In this document: positions 1 to 7,907 of the stretch, piece by piece | Numbering within the stretch: position 1 is the first letter of the stretch | Layout of the letters: each line of letters begins with the position of its first letter | Source: an uncultured Dorea sp. | GTDB lineage: Bacteria > Bacillota_A > Clostridia > Lachnospirales > Lachnospiraceae | Direction of reading: 5' to 3' | NCBI GenBank assembly: GCA_910579015.1 | Contig: CAJTRO010000023.1 | Span: forward strand, 1 to 32,245 | Length of the DNA stretch: 32,245 nt | Position numbers and translations under genes: made by a program | Notes under the pieces: generated by a model | Told to the model about the DNA's origin: nothing | What the model saw: only the letters and a program-made list of their open reading frames with translations | The model's database searches: none

Positions 1-2
1 AT

Positions 3-56
3 CTAATGTATTATGTCCTTAAAATAGAGAGAAAGAAAGGCAATATAAATGGTTGA
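3..56 (+). CDS. Possible 3' end of an upstream polysaccharide gene (partial)
   Basis: Frame 3 is open from the left edge of the window to a TGA at 54-56, giving a short basic tail ending in KKGNING. It would overlap the start of the next gene by 8 bases, which is common in tightly packed polysaccharide operons. Too little is visible to name it, and it may be chance. Confidence 0.3.
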   Translation, partial: LMYYVLKIERKKGNING

Positions 57-900
57 TGTTGTAGTTCTTAATTATAATGATGCTGAGCAAACGTGCAGAT
101 ATGTTAGTTTAATAAAAGAATTTGATATAATAGATCATATAGTAATTGTTGATAATCATTCTTCTGATTTCTCCATAGAATATTTAAAGACTATAGAGGA
201 TGATAAAGTTAAAATTATTCAGTCGGGGAAAAATGGTGGTTATGGGTATGGAAATAATTTTGGAATAAAGTATCTAATCAAAAATTATTGCAGCCCATAT
301 ATTGCAATTACAAATCCAGATGTGATTTTTGAAGAAGAATGCTTAATAAAATGTGTGGATTTTTTGTATGAACATCAAAGCCAAAATTATGCAGTTGTTG
401 CTCCGCGTATGAAGGAATTGAAAGATGGGTTTAATAAAAATGGCTGGTTGTTGCCCGGTTGGTTAGATTATATTTGTTTTGATCTGTTTTTACTTGGGAA
501 AATATTTAGATTGACATATGTAGATACATGTGGAAAAAGTTATTCAGATTGTGATTGCGTAGCAGGTTCGATGTTAGTTATAAATTCAAGTATGTTTATA
601 GATGCAGGTATGTTTGACGAAAACATATTTTTGTATTGTGAAGAAACTGCACTTGGATTTAGATTAAAAGATAAAGGTTATAAGACAGCATTATTAACTA
701 ATCAAGAGTTTATTCACGAACATTCTGTAAGTATTAATAAGACAATAAGTTCAAAATTGAAACAATATAAATTAATATGGAAAAGTCGAATGTATATTTT
801 GGATACATACTATGAATTAAATGGGATAAAAAGATTAATATCAAAGATTATAAAAGATGTTGCGAGTTTAGAAATGTTAGTTAAAGTAAATATTAAATAG
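49..900 (+). CDS. GT2 family glycosyltransferase (rhamnosyltransferase-like)
   Basis: Cytoplasmic, membrane-associated sugar transferase that adds one residue to a lipid-linked surface polysaccharide. The N-terminus has the GT-A fold signature: VVLNYND at residues 5-11, then IVIVDNHSSD for nucleotide-sugar binding. NGGYGYGNNFGI and TNPDV follow (the latter the metal-binding DxD equivalent), then a late DENIFLYCEE segment typical of the WbbL-like subfamily. At 283 residues it is a normal length for this group. The ATG at 49 follows an AAAGG stretch. It is followed after 16 bases by a flippase, so it belongs to a capsule or exopolysaccharide operon. The acceptor and donor sugars cannot be told from sequence. 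Base composition is strongly AT-rich, as in the next three genes. Confidence 0.88.
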   Translation: MVDVVVLNYNDAEQTCRYVSLIKEFDIIDHIVIVDNHSSDFSIEYLKTIEDDKVKIIQSGKNGGYGYGNNFGIKYLIKNYCSPYIAITNPDVIFEEECLIKCVDFLYEHQSQNYAVVAPRMKELKDGFNKNGWLLPGWLDYICFDLFLLGKIFRLTYVDTCGKSYSDCDCVAGSMLVINSSMFIDAGMFDENIFLYCEETALGFRLKDKGYKTALLTNQEFIHEHSVSINKTISSKLKQYKLIWKSRMYILDTYYELNGIKRLISKIIKDVASLEMLVKVNIK

Positions 901-916
901 GGAAATTGGAACAAGT

Positions 917-2365
917 ATGAAACAGAAATCTGTTGAGAAAAATGCAATATTAAATGCTATAAGGACCATATTAAATTTAATTGGACCACTTGTTACATAT
1001 CCGTATGTTTCCAGAATATTGGGAGTGAATCATATTGGAAGTATAAATTATACAAATTCTATAATACAATATTTTATATTAATATCTGGATTAGGAATTA
1101 GTACATATGGTATAAGAGAAGGTGCAAAAAGAAGAAATAACCAGATAAAATTAAATTTATATTTGAGTGAGTGTTTTACAATTAATGTTATCTTTACAGC
1201 AGTTTCATATGCATTTTTGATAATTTTGTTATTTACATTCGAGAGTTTGGAAAAATATCAAATACTTTTATTTATACAAAGTTTTTTGATATTTTTTAAT
1301 ACTATTGGTATCGAGTGGGTAAATACTATATTTGAAGATTATCTTTATATAACGATTCGAACAATTTTTGTGCAGATAATCAATATTTGTCTGACCTTTT
1401 TGTTTGTAAGAAGTTCACAGGATTTATATCAGTATGCTATGTTGAGTGTAATGACAAGTGGCATAATTAGTGTCTCAAATTGGATATATTGTAAGAAAAA
1501 ATGTACGATTAGGATAAGAAAAAAATGTAATTGCAAAAAACATTTAAAACCTATAATGATTTTTTTTGCAAATAAAGTGGCTGTGACATTGTATGTTGGT
1601 GCAGATACAACTATGCTAGGAATAATGACCAATGATTATCATGTAGGATTATATAGCGTTTCGGTTAGAATATATTCAATAATTAAGACTTTATTGGCTG
1701 CAATTTATACGGTATTTATTCCAAGACTTTCTTATTATATAGGTGTTGGAAAATATGAAAACTTTAAGCAATTATATTCTAGAATGATATCTATAATGAC
1801 ATTGCTAATTCTCCCGTCTGCTGTAGGGTTAATTGTTATATCAAGAAACATTATCTTCCTTCTATTTGGTAGGTTATATTTAGAGGCTTCAAAATCATTA
1901 ATATTTTTGAGTTTAGCTATTATATTTGCAATTTATGGAGGGTTGATTTCCTCAGCATATAATATTGTTTGTGGTTTGGAAAAGGAAACCCTAAAAGCAA
2001 CAACCTTAGCTGCAATTGTAAATATTATTTTGAATATTTTTTTTATATCCCAGTATTATGAAATAGGGGCCGCAGTGACTACAATGATAGCTGAACTGAT
2101 CATGTTTTTATTTTGTTTTATTAAAGCAGAAGGAATGCTTCGATGTATAGATATAAAAGAAGTTGGTATAAATTTATTACATTCTATTTTGGGATGTATT
2201 GTAGTAATAATAGTAAATCGTGTAGTAGTATCAATTATAGAATCAATATTTTTTTCAGCTGTAGTAATAATATTGACCAGTGTTGTTGTTTATTTTATTA
2301 TATTGTGCTTAATGAAAAATAAAGTGTTATTAGAATATTTGATTTCAAAGAAAGGTAAGATTTAG
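917..2365 (+). CDS. Wzx-type polysaccharide repeat-unit flippase
   Basis: Polytopic membrane protein of 482 residues expected to flip lipid-linked oligosaccharide units across the cytoplasmic membrane. It begins KNAILNAIRTILNLIGPLVTYPYVSRILG, a layout typical of MOP-superfamily flippases of the RfbX/Wzx type (Polysacc_synt domain), and has about 12-14 hydrophobic segments through the whole length. Charged residues in the middle (YVGADTTMLG, TNDYHVGLYSV) also fit this family. It lies 16 bases after the glycosyltransferase and 6 bases before the FrhB-like gene, so the three are probably cotranscribed. The gene is very AT-rich. Substrate specificity is not predictable from sequence. Confidence 0.88.
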   Translation: MKQKSVEKNAILNAIRTILNLIGPLVTYPYVSRILGVNHIGSINYTNSIIQYFILISGLGISTYGIREGAKRRNNQIKLNLYLSECFTINVIFTAVSYAFLIILLFTFESLEKYQILLFIQSFLIFFNTIGIEWVNTIFEDYLYITIRTIFVQIINICLTFLFVRSSQDLYQYAMLSVMTSGIISVSNWIYCKKKCTIRIRKKCNCKKHLKPIMIFFANKVAVTLYVGADTTMLGIMTNDYHVGLYSVSVRIYSIIKTLLAAIYTVFIPRLSYYIGVGKYENFKQLYSRMISIMTLLILPSAVGLIVISRNIIFLLFGRLYLEASKSLIFLSLAIIFAIYGGLISSAYNIVCGLEKETLKATTLAAIVNIILNIFFISQYYEIGAAVTTMIAELIMFLFCFIKAEGMLRCIDIKEVGINLLHSILGCIVVIIVNRVVVSIIESIFFSAVVIILTSVVVYFIILCLMKNKVLLEYLISKKGKI

Positions 2366-2371
2366 ATTAAA

Positions 2372-3616
2372 TTGAAGAAGGAAATGTTGGGTTCGAAAGT
2401 AATTTTGTATGAAGAAGAGAAAAATTGCTGTGCTTGTGGGGCGTGTGAAAATGTATGTCCTACAAAAGCAATAAAAATGAAAAAAAACACATATGGGTAT
2501 ATGTATCCCGAGGTTGATGAAATATTGTGTGTTCAATGTAAAAGATGTAAAGAAGTTTGTTCTTTTCAGAAAAATAATTTGTTTGAGACTACAAAAGAGG
2601 TGTATGCTGCTTGTGCGCTTGATTATGATAAGTTGTACGAATCATCATCAGGTGGTGTTTTTACTGTTTTGGCGAATCATATTATTAATGACAATGGATG
2701 TGTCTATGGATGTGCGTTAGAATTTGAAAATAAATCACTTGTACCTAAGCATATTAGAATCGATAATGTTAATGATTTGATGAAAGTGAAGGGATCTAAA
2801 TACGTTCAGAGTAAAATAGGAAATGTTTATAAGCTTGTAAAAGAGGATTTGGAGAATGAGAGAAGGGTGCTCTTTTCAGGAACGCCTTGTCAAGTAGATG
2901 GTTTGAAAGGATTTTTAGGGATGAAGAATTACCCGAACCTTCTGACTGTTGATATTATATGTCATGGTGTACCGAGCGAGCAGATTTTTCATGATTACGT
3001 AAAATTGTTAGAGGATAAACAGAATAGTAATATAATTGATTTTAAATTCAGAGATAAGAAATATGGGTGGGGACTGCAAGGGACGATAACATATAAAGCG
3101 AAAAACAAAATTAGAAATAAAATACTAAGTACAAGAGTATCTTCGTATTATCAATTATTTATGAACGGGGAAATTTATAGAGAAAGTTGTTACAATTGCA
3201 AATACGCATGTTCAGCCAGGGTATCTGATGTTACTCTGGGCGATTACTGGGGGATACAACAAGTACACCCTGAATATTTGTATCAAAATGGAGGACCATA
3301 TATAGGGGAAAAAGGAATATCATGTATTATTTTAAATTCGGCAAAAGGGAAGGCGATGATTGATGATTGTAAGAGCCAACTATTGTTAAAAAGATCAAGT
3401 TTTCAAAATGTTGCGTCTAATAATGGGCAATTGAACCGGCCAAGTAGTGAGGGGAAAAATAGAAGTCATATTCTTTCCCTATATAAAAATGGTGGATATA
3501 AAGAGGTAGAAAAATGGTTTAATAAACATTTAGGGAAAAAAAGATATATGTATTTAATCTGGGATGGTCTTCCTAATAGTGTAAAAATGTTTATATGGAA
3601 AATTAGACATATATGA
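2372..3616 (+). CDS. FrhB-like Fe-S protein of polysaccharide clusters (coenzyme F420 hydrogenase/dehydrogenase beta family)
   Basis: The N-terminus holds two ferredoxin-like 4Fe-4S motifs: CCACGACENVCP at about residues 19-30 and CVQCKRCKEVC at about 54-64. An FrhB_FdhB C-terminal domain follows, with SGTPCQVDGL, ICHGVPS, a CYNCKYAC cluster and VTLGDYWG. This family is frequent in exopolysaccharide loci of Firmicutes and Bacteroidetes, usually beside polysaccharide pyruvyl transferases; its reaction there is not firmly established. No pyruvyl transferase is present in this window. The start is uncertain: the frame opens with TTG at 2372, an ATG lies at 2384 and another TTG at 2387. The GAAGAAGG ribosome site at 2374-2381 is too close to the ATG, so TTG 2372 or 2387 may be used. 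Confidence 0.8.
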   Translation: MKKEMLGSKVILYEEEKNCCACGACENVCPTKAIKMKKNTYGYMYPEVDEILCVQCKRCKEVCSFQKNNLFETTKEVYAACALDYDKLYESSSGGVFTVLANHIINDNGCVYGCALEFENKSLVPKHIRIDNVNDLMKVKGSKYVQSKIGNVYKLVKEDLENERRVLFSGTPCQVDGLKGFLGMKNYPNLLTVDIICHGVPSEQIFHDYVKLLEDKQNSNIIDFKFRDKKYGWGLQGTITYKAKNKIRNKILSTRVSSYYQLFMNGEIYRESCYNCKYACSARVSDVTLGDYWGIQQVHPEYLYQNGGPYIGEKGISCIILNSAKGKAMIDDCKSQLLLKRSSFQNVASNNGQLNRPSSEGKNRSHILSLYKNGGYKEVEKWFNKHLGKKRYMYLIWDGLPNSVKMFIWKIRHI

Positions 3617-3648
3617 GATAGTCGTGATAATGAAGGGATTTCAGAATT

Positions 3649-4770
3649 ATGAAAAAGATAATGCTAGTTTTCGGTACGAGACCGGAAGCAATAAAAATGT
3701 GTCCTCTAGTTAATGAATTGAAAATTCGAAAAGGTATTAAAACAGTTGTTTGTGTTACTGGTCAACATAGAGAAATGCTGGATCAAGTATTGACGACATT
3801 TAATGTCATACCTGATTATGATCTTTCTATAATGAAATATAATCAGACATTGTTTGATATTACTACTGGTATAATGGAGAAGATTAAGTTAATATTGGAA
3901 AAAGAGGAGCCCGATGTAGTTTTAGTACATGGAGATACCAGTACAACCTTTGTGACTGCATTGGCTTGTTTTTATTTACATATTCCGGTAGGTCATGTAG
4001 AGGCAGGATTAAGGACATATAATATTGATTCGCCATATCCAGAAGAGTTTAATCGTCAGGCTGTATCTATAGTAAGTCGATATAATTTTGTTCCGACACA
4101 GCTTGCAGCAGAAAATTTAATTAAAGAAGGAAAGAACCCTAGTAGTATTTATATTACTGGTAATACAGTTATTGATGCTATGCGATATACCGTGACGGAG
4201 GAATATACACACCCGGAACTTGATTGGGTTGGGGATGATAAGTTGATTCTTATAACGGCGCATCGCCGTGAAAATCTTGGAGAACCTATTCATCATATGT
4301 TTAGGGCAATTCGTCGTGTTCTTGATGAGCATTCGGACTGTAAAGCTGTGTATCCGATTCATATGAATCCTATTGTCAGAAAAGCGGCTAATGAAGAGTT
4401 TTATGGTTGTGACAGGATACATATTATTGATCCCATAGAAGTATTTGATTGTCATAATTTTGAAGCTAGATGTTTTTTGTGTTTGACGGATTCCGGAGGG
4501 ATTCAGGAAGAAGTGCCTTCTTATGGGAAACCTGTATTAGTGATGAGGGATACAACAGAAAGACCAGAAGGAGTAGATGCAGGAACTTTGAAATTGGTAG
4601 GCATAAATGAAGATGTTATCTATGAGAATTTTAAAGAATTATTAGAGGATAAAGCGTCATATAATAAAATGGCCCGGGCTTGTAATCCTTATGGAGATGG
4701 TCAGGCTTGTAAGAGAATTGCAGATATTTTGGAATGTGGAATATATGAGCCATGGGTGGCGAAATTGTAA
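3649..4770 (+). CDS. wecB: UDP-N-acetylglucosamine 2-epimerase (non-hydrolysing)
   Basis: Interconverts UDP-GlcNAc and UDP-ManNAc in the cytoplasm, supplying ManNAc-type sugars for surface polymers. All family hallmarks are present in order: FGTRPEAIKM near residue 8, GQHREML, VHGDTSTT, GHVEAGLRT, SPYPEEFNRQ, TAHRRENLG and DSGGIQEE. The length of 373 residues matches bacterial WecB/MnaA. It starts 32 bases after the FrhB-like gene and is the last gene of the polysaccharide cluster. Composition is AT-rich but a little less so than the upstream genes, in keeping with a more conserved enzyme. There is no terminator immediately after the stop; the nearest clear one is at 5033-5068. Confidence 0.95.
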   Translation: MKKIMLVFGTRPEAIKMCPLVNELKIRKGIKTVVCVTGQHREMLDQVLTTFNVIPDYDLSIMKYNQTLFDITTGIMEKIKLILEKEEPDVVLVHGDTSTTFVTALACFYLHIPVGHVEAGLRTYNIDSPYPEEFNRQAVSIVSRYNFVPTQLAAENLIKEGKNPSSIYITGNTVIDAMRYTVTEEYTHPELDWVGDDKLILITAHRRENLGEPIHHMFRAIRRVLDEHSDCKAVYPIHMNPIVRKAANEEFYGCDRIHIIDPIEVFDCHNFEARCFLCLTDSGGIQEEVPSYGKPVLVMRDTTERPEGVDAGTLKLVGINEDVIYENFKELLEDKASYNKMARACNPYGDGQACKRIADILECGIYEPWVAKL

Positions 4771-4836
4771 TTAACCAGTTCGCTGCCAGTCATTCCTGCA
4801 ACATACCGGGGATTGACCTTCGCAAATTTTTTCGAA

Positions 4837-4865
4837 TTGACAAACTCCCCCAGAAATGCTATATT
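4837..4865 (+). promoter_or_regulatory. Strong vegetative promoter with A/T-rich upstream element
   Basis: TTGACA at 4837-4842, a 17-bp spacer and TATATT at 4860-4865. An A/T tract (CAAATTTTTTCGAA, 4822-4835) sits directly upstream and resembles an UP element. The expected start of transcription is near 4872. The first coding start downstream is mntP at 5219, so the transcript would have a leader of about 350 bases unless it ends earlier. Confidence 0.7.
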
Positions 4866-4871
4866 AATGAA

Positions 4872-4948
4872 ACAAATCAAAGTCAATTCCGAGAGAGAGC
4901 AGCAAGCGCACCGGAAGCGCTGCAAGTCAACATACTGGTCTTTTTTTT
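4872..4948 (+). ncRNA. Candidate small RNA or attenuated leader
   Basis: The segment from the expected start site to a run of eight T (4941-4948) has no open frame with a ribosome site. Two mutually exclusive stems can be drawn: AGCGC (4905-4909) with GCGCT (4917-4921), or ACCGG (4910-4914) with CTGGT (4935-4939), the latter directly before the T run. This is compatible with a short terminated RNA or an attenuator. The stems are short and no RNA family is recognised. Confidence 0.3.
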
Positions 4949-5032
4949 GTTTGGCTTGTTTTAAATTGCGAGACTTGTATAACTGTGAAGCCATACGAAC
5001 AGTCTCTTTATATGCAATATGCAGGATTAAGA

Positions 5033-5068
5033 CCTGGACATAGCTCAATGGTTATGGCCGGGTTTTTT
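5033..5068 (+). terminator. Intrinsic terminator
   Basis: CCTGG (5033-5037) pairs with CCGGG (5058-5062) through one wobble pair, then after one mismatch CATA (5039-5042) pairs with TATG (5053-5056). Six T follow at 5063-5068. It would stop transcripts from the promoter at 4837 and readthrough from the polysaccharide operon before mntP. Confidence 0.7.
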
Positions 5069-5080
5069 GTCGTTCTGCGC

Positions 5081-5122
5081 CCAATATCCGACGGCCAATA
5101 TCCGACGATCAATATTCGGCAT
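5081..5122 (+). repeat. Three tandem 14-bp repeats upstream of mntP
   Basis: CCAATATCCGACGG, CCAATATCCGACGA and TCAATATTCGGCAT follow each other without gaps at 5081-5094, 5095-5108 and 5109-5122. Copies 1 and 2 differ at one base; copy 3 is diverged. The spacing of about 1.3 helical turns and the position about 100 bases before mntP would suit repeated regulator sites, but no known box is recognised. A local slippage duplication is the plain alternative. Confidence 0.6.
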
Positions 5123-5218
5123 CCTGCCGTTATTCTGAGGAAGACGCAGGCGGTATCCAGTAAGGAGGAAGAGGAAGAAGCTTTGAGAGAATATCACAAT
5201 ACACAGGAGGAAACCAGA

Positions 5219-5803
5219 ATGGGACTGGATCTGATGTTTCTTTTTAACAGTATTTTACTTGGAGTGGGACTTGCCATGGATGCATTTTCAGTATCTTTGG
5301 CAAATGGATTGAATGAGCCGGGAATGAAGAAAGCAAAGATGTGCGAGATAGCAGGCGTATTTGCTGTATTTCAGGCGGTGATGCCTTTGACCGGATGGTT
5401 CCTCGTTCATACGATCGCAAGGTATTTCAGGATCTTTGAAAGATTTATTCCGTGGATTGCCTTTCTGCTCCTTGGATTTATTGGGGGAAAGATGCTGTGT
5501 GAAGGGATACAGAACAAGGAGATGGAGGAGGAAGGAAGAGGCGTCGGCTTTTGGGCGCTTATCATCCAGGGGATTGCGACTTCTATTGATGCATTATCTG
5601 CCGGATTCACCATCGCGGGGTATGATTTTCTGAAGGCATTCGTGGCGGCAGTGATCATTGCGGTCGTTACATTTGTAATCTGTATATGCGGACTGGAGAT
5701 TGGGAAGAGATTCGGCGTAGGGCTGTCGGATAAAGCGCAGGTACTTGGCGGCGCCATCCTCATTGTAATCGGACTGGAAATATTTGTTGCCGGTGTATGC
5801 TAA
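5219..5803 (+). CDS. mntP: Manganese efflux pump MntP
   Basis: Membrane protein of 194 residues that exports Mn(II). It has six hydrophobic segments arranged as two related halves, each with the family's conserved acidic motif: GLAMDAFSVSLANG (Asp21) in the first and ATSIDALSAGFT in the second. The ATG at 5219 is chosen over the longer open frame because AGGAGG (5205-5210) lies 8 bases upstream and the protein then begins at the usual MntP N-terminus; the E. coli protein is of similar length. The polymerase promoter starts 11 bases after its stop, so it is probably a single-gene unit. The family's usual Mn riboswitch is not visible upstream. Confidence 0.92.
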   Translation: MGLDLMFLFNSILLGVGLAMDAFSVSLANGLNEPGMKKAKMCEIAGVFAVFQAVMPLTGWFLVHTIARYFRIFERFIPWIAFLLLGFIGGKMLCEGIQNKEMEEEGRGVGFWALIIQGIATSIDALSAGFTIAGYDFLKAFVAAVIIAVVTFVICICGLEIGKRFGVGLSDKAQVLGGAILIVIGLEIFVAGVC

Positions 5804-5813
5804 CAAATTCCTA

Positions 5814-5842
5814 TTGAAAACAAACATAAGTTCTGATATAAT
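5814..5842 (+). promoter_or_regulatory. Promoter of the Y-polymerase operon with LexA-box-like site
   Basis: TTGAAA (5814-5819), a 17-bp spacer and a perfect TATAAT (5837-5842). Inside the spacer, CAAACATAAGTTCT (5821-5834) matches 11 of 14 positions of the Gram-positive LexA consensus CGAACRNRYGTTYC. A LexA dimer bound here would block the promoter, giving damage-inducible expression. Confidence 0.6.
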
Positions 5843-5867
5843 ATTTCATTATGTTGAGGTGATTGTT

Positions 5868-7397
5868 ATGGCGCAGGAGAACCGGATGTATATCGCAATT
5901 GACTTGAAGTCCTTCTATGCCTCCGTGGAGTGTGTGGAGAGAGGCTTAGATCCAATGACCACGAATCTGGTGGTTGCCGACTTAAGCCGTACTGAGAAGA
6001 CCATCTGCCTTGCGGTCTCCCCGTCGCTGAAGGCTTATGGGATAGGAGGAAGGGCAAGGCTGTTCGAGGTGGTACAGAGGGTGAAGGAGGTGAATGCCGA
6101 AAGGCAGAGCCTGGCGCCGGGGCGTCGGTTTGACGGTTCATCCTGTGATGATACCGAGTTGAAGAGTTCTCCGTCAAAGGCGCTGGATTACATTATTGCG
6201 CCGCCAAGGATGGCGCATTATATTGACTACAGCACAAAGATTTATCAGATATATCTGAAGTATGTGGCGCCGGAGGACTGTCATGTGTATTCTATAGATG
6301 AGATCATGATGGACGTCACCCATTATCTGGACAGTTATCAGATGACGCCCCGCGCCCTGGCCGGCAGGATCATACAGGATATCCATACGGCCACAGGGAT
6401 CACGGCCACAGCAGGGATCGGGACGAATCTGTACCTGTGCAAGGTGGCGATGGATATTGTGGCGAAGCATATCCCGCCGGATAAGAACGGCGTGCGCATT
6501 GCCAATCTGACCGAGAAGAGTTACCGGCGGATTCTGTGGACACACCAGCCAATCACGGATTTCTGGCGCGTCGGGAAAGGATATGCGAAGAAGCTTGCGG
6601 AGCATGGCATGTATACGATGGGGGATATTGCGAGATGTTCTGTGGGGAAGCCGGGGGAATATTACAATGAAGACCTTCTATACAGGTTATTCGGGGTGAA
6701 TGCGGAGCTTCTGATCGACCATGCCTGGGGTGTTGAGCCCTGTACCATGGCTGATATCAAGGCATATAAGCCGGCGGTGAACAGCATCTGTTCGGGACAG
6801 GTACTGCATTCTCCCTATACGGCAGAGAAGGCGAGGCTGGTTGTGCGGGAGATGGCCGACCAGCTGGCGTTGGATCTGGTGGAGAAGCGTCTGGTCACGG
6901 ATCAGCTGGTCCTGACGGTGGGCTATGACAGAGAGAATCTGTCGGCTTCTGAAGCAGGGAAGTCCTATAAGGGGAAGATTACGACAGACCGTTATGGGCG
7001 CAGTGTTCCTAAGCACGACCACGGAACCGTGAACCTGAAGGAACAGACATCCTCCGCGAAGATGATCCTGGAGGCGGTTCTTGGATTGTATGATCAGATT
7101 GTCCAGAAGAAGTTTCTTATCAGGCGGATTTCGATTGGCGCCAATCGGGTAGTGGACGAATCGACGGTGGAGAAAGAGCCGGTCTTTGAACAGCTTGATC
7201 TGTTTACCGATTATGCGGCCCTTAAGAAGGAGCAGGAAGAGAAGGAGGCCAGACTGGGACGGGAGAGACGGTTACAGGAGGCGATGCTGGATATTAAGAA
7301 GAAGTACGGGAAGAATGCGGTCTTAAAGGGAATGAGCCTGATGGAGGGGGCGACGGCGATGGAGCGCAACAGGCAGATCGGAGGGCACAAGGCATGA
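5868..7397 (+). CDS. Y-family (UmuC/DinB-like) translesion DNA polymerase
   Basis: Error-prone polymerase that copies past damaged bases. It starts MYIAIDLKSFYASVECVERG, the palm motif with the first catalytic Asp; SIDEIMMDVT supplies the second acidic pair. ICLAVSPSLKAYGI matches the finger region, and a little-finger domain follows from about residue 300. At 509 residues it is longer than DinB and resembles the Firmicutes YqjW/UvrX-type UmuC group. The ATG at 5868 is preferred over the longer frame because GAGGTGA lies just before it and the catalytic motif then sits at the N-terminus as usual. It overlaps the YolD-like gene by 4 bases (ATGA), a typical pairing in Firmicutes. The promoter carries a LexA-like site. 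Confidence 0.92.
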   Translation: MAQENRMYIAIDLKSFYASVECVERGLDPMTTNLVVADLSRTEKTICLAVSPSLKAYGIGGRARLFEVVQRVKEVNAERQSLAPGRRFDGSSCDDTELKSSPSKALDYIIAPPRMAHYIDYSTKIYQIYLKYVAPEDCHVYSIDEIMMDVTHYLDSYQMTPRALAGRIIQDIHTATGITATAGIGTNLYLCKVAMDIVAKHIPPDKNGVRIANLTEKSYRRILWTHQPITDFWRVGKGYAKKLAEHGMYTMGDIARCSVGKPGEYYNEDLLYRLFGVNAELLIDHAWGVEPCTMADIKAYKPAVNSICSGQVLHSPYTAEKARLVVREMADQLALDLVEKRLVTDQLVLTVGYDRENLSASEAGKSYKGKITTDRYGRSVPKHDHGTVNLKEQTSSAKMILEAVLGLYDQIVQKKFLIRRISIGANRVVDESTVEKEPVFEQLDLFTDYAALKKEQEEKEARLGRERRLQEAMLDIKKKYGKNAVLKGMSLMEGATAMERNRQIGGHKA

Positions 7398-7822
7398 CAT
7401 TTATGAATACCGGAGACATGCACAGATATGACGATATCATCATGCTCCCGCACCATGTATCTAAGACACATCCGCCTATGCCGGCGGCGGACCGTGCCGC
7501 TCAGTTCGCTCCTTTTGCGGCGCTGACAGGACATTACGATGCGGTTAAGGAGGCCGCAAGGCTTACAGAGGAAAGAGTTGAATTAGACGAATCCTGCAAA
7601 GCCGTATTAGACGGGAAGCTGCAAGACATACGGCGGCGTCTTGGCGAAGAACCGGCCGTTACAGTCACATATTTTGTACCGGATGAGAGGAAGTCCGGCG
7701 GTTCTTATGAGACGGCGGCCGGATGTGTGAGGAAGATAGACGAATACGAGAGGGTATTGGTTCTGACGGACGGGACGAGGATACCGGTGTCCGAGCTTCT
7801 GGAGATAGAACTGAAAAGTTAA
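7394..7822 (+). CDS. YolD-like protein
   Basis: Small 142-residue protein with the YolD-like domain: YDDIIMLPHHVSKTHPPM at about residues 12-29, then DRAAQFAPFAALTGH and an acidic stretch ending LDES. YolD-like proteins are translationally coupled to UmuC-type polymerases in Firmicutes and were proposed to be functional counterparts of UmuD; a biochemical role is not settled. The start overlaps the polymerase stop (ATGA), so the two are cotranslated. The C-terminal half (SELLEIELKS) appears complete. Confidence 0.88.
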   Translation: MTFMNTGDMHRYDDIIMLPHHVSKTHPPMPAADRAAQFAPFAALTGHYDAVKEAARLTEERVELDESCKAVLDGKLQDIRRRLGEEPAVTVTYFVPDERKSGGSYETAAGCVRKIDEYERVLVLTDGTRIPVSELLEIELKS

Positions 7823-7907
7823 GGTTGATTTTATCAGCGGCAAGATTTATAATCGTAAAAAGATACCAATAAATACAAACAAAAAGAGAAAGCAGAGGAT
7901 TATTATC

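Larger units (their letters stand above)
4771..5218. other. Gene-free stretch between the polysaccharide cluster and mntP
   Basis: No convincing gene is seen in these 448 bases; the short ORFs on both strands look like chance. It holds a strong promoter (4837-4865), a possible small terminated transcript (about 4872-4948), an intrinsic terminator (5033-5068) and three tandem 14-bp repeats (5081-5122). A second possible terminator is GAGACT...AGTCTC ending near 5006, followed by TTTA. I looked for a manganese (yybP-ykoY) riboswitch before mntP and did not find its conserved core. Confidence 0.6.

Noticed and set aside
4701..5048. Minus-strand ORF of 115 codons across the wecB end and the gene-free stretch
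   Set aside because: Overlaps a strong plus-strand promoter and the end of wecB, has no ribosome site, and no family is recognised.
4985..5218. 78-codon N-terminal extension of mntP
   Set aside because: The true ATG at 5219 has AGGAGG at ideal spacing and begins at the usual MntP N-terminus; the extension covers a terminator and tandem repeats.
4771..5218. Manganese (yybP-ykoY) riboswitch before mntP
   Set aside because: Searched for because mntP is a common target, but the conserved paired core was not found.
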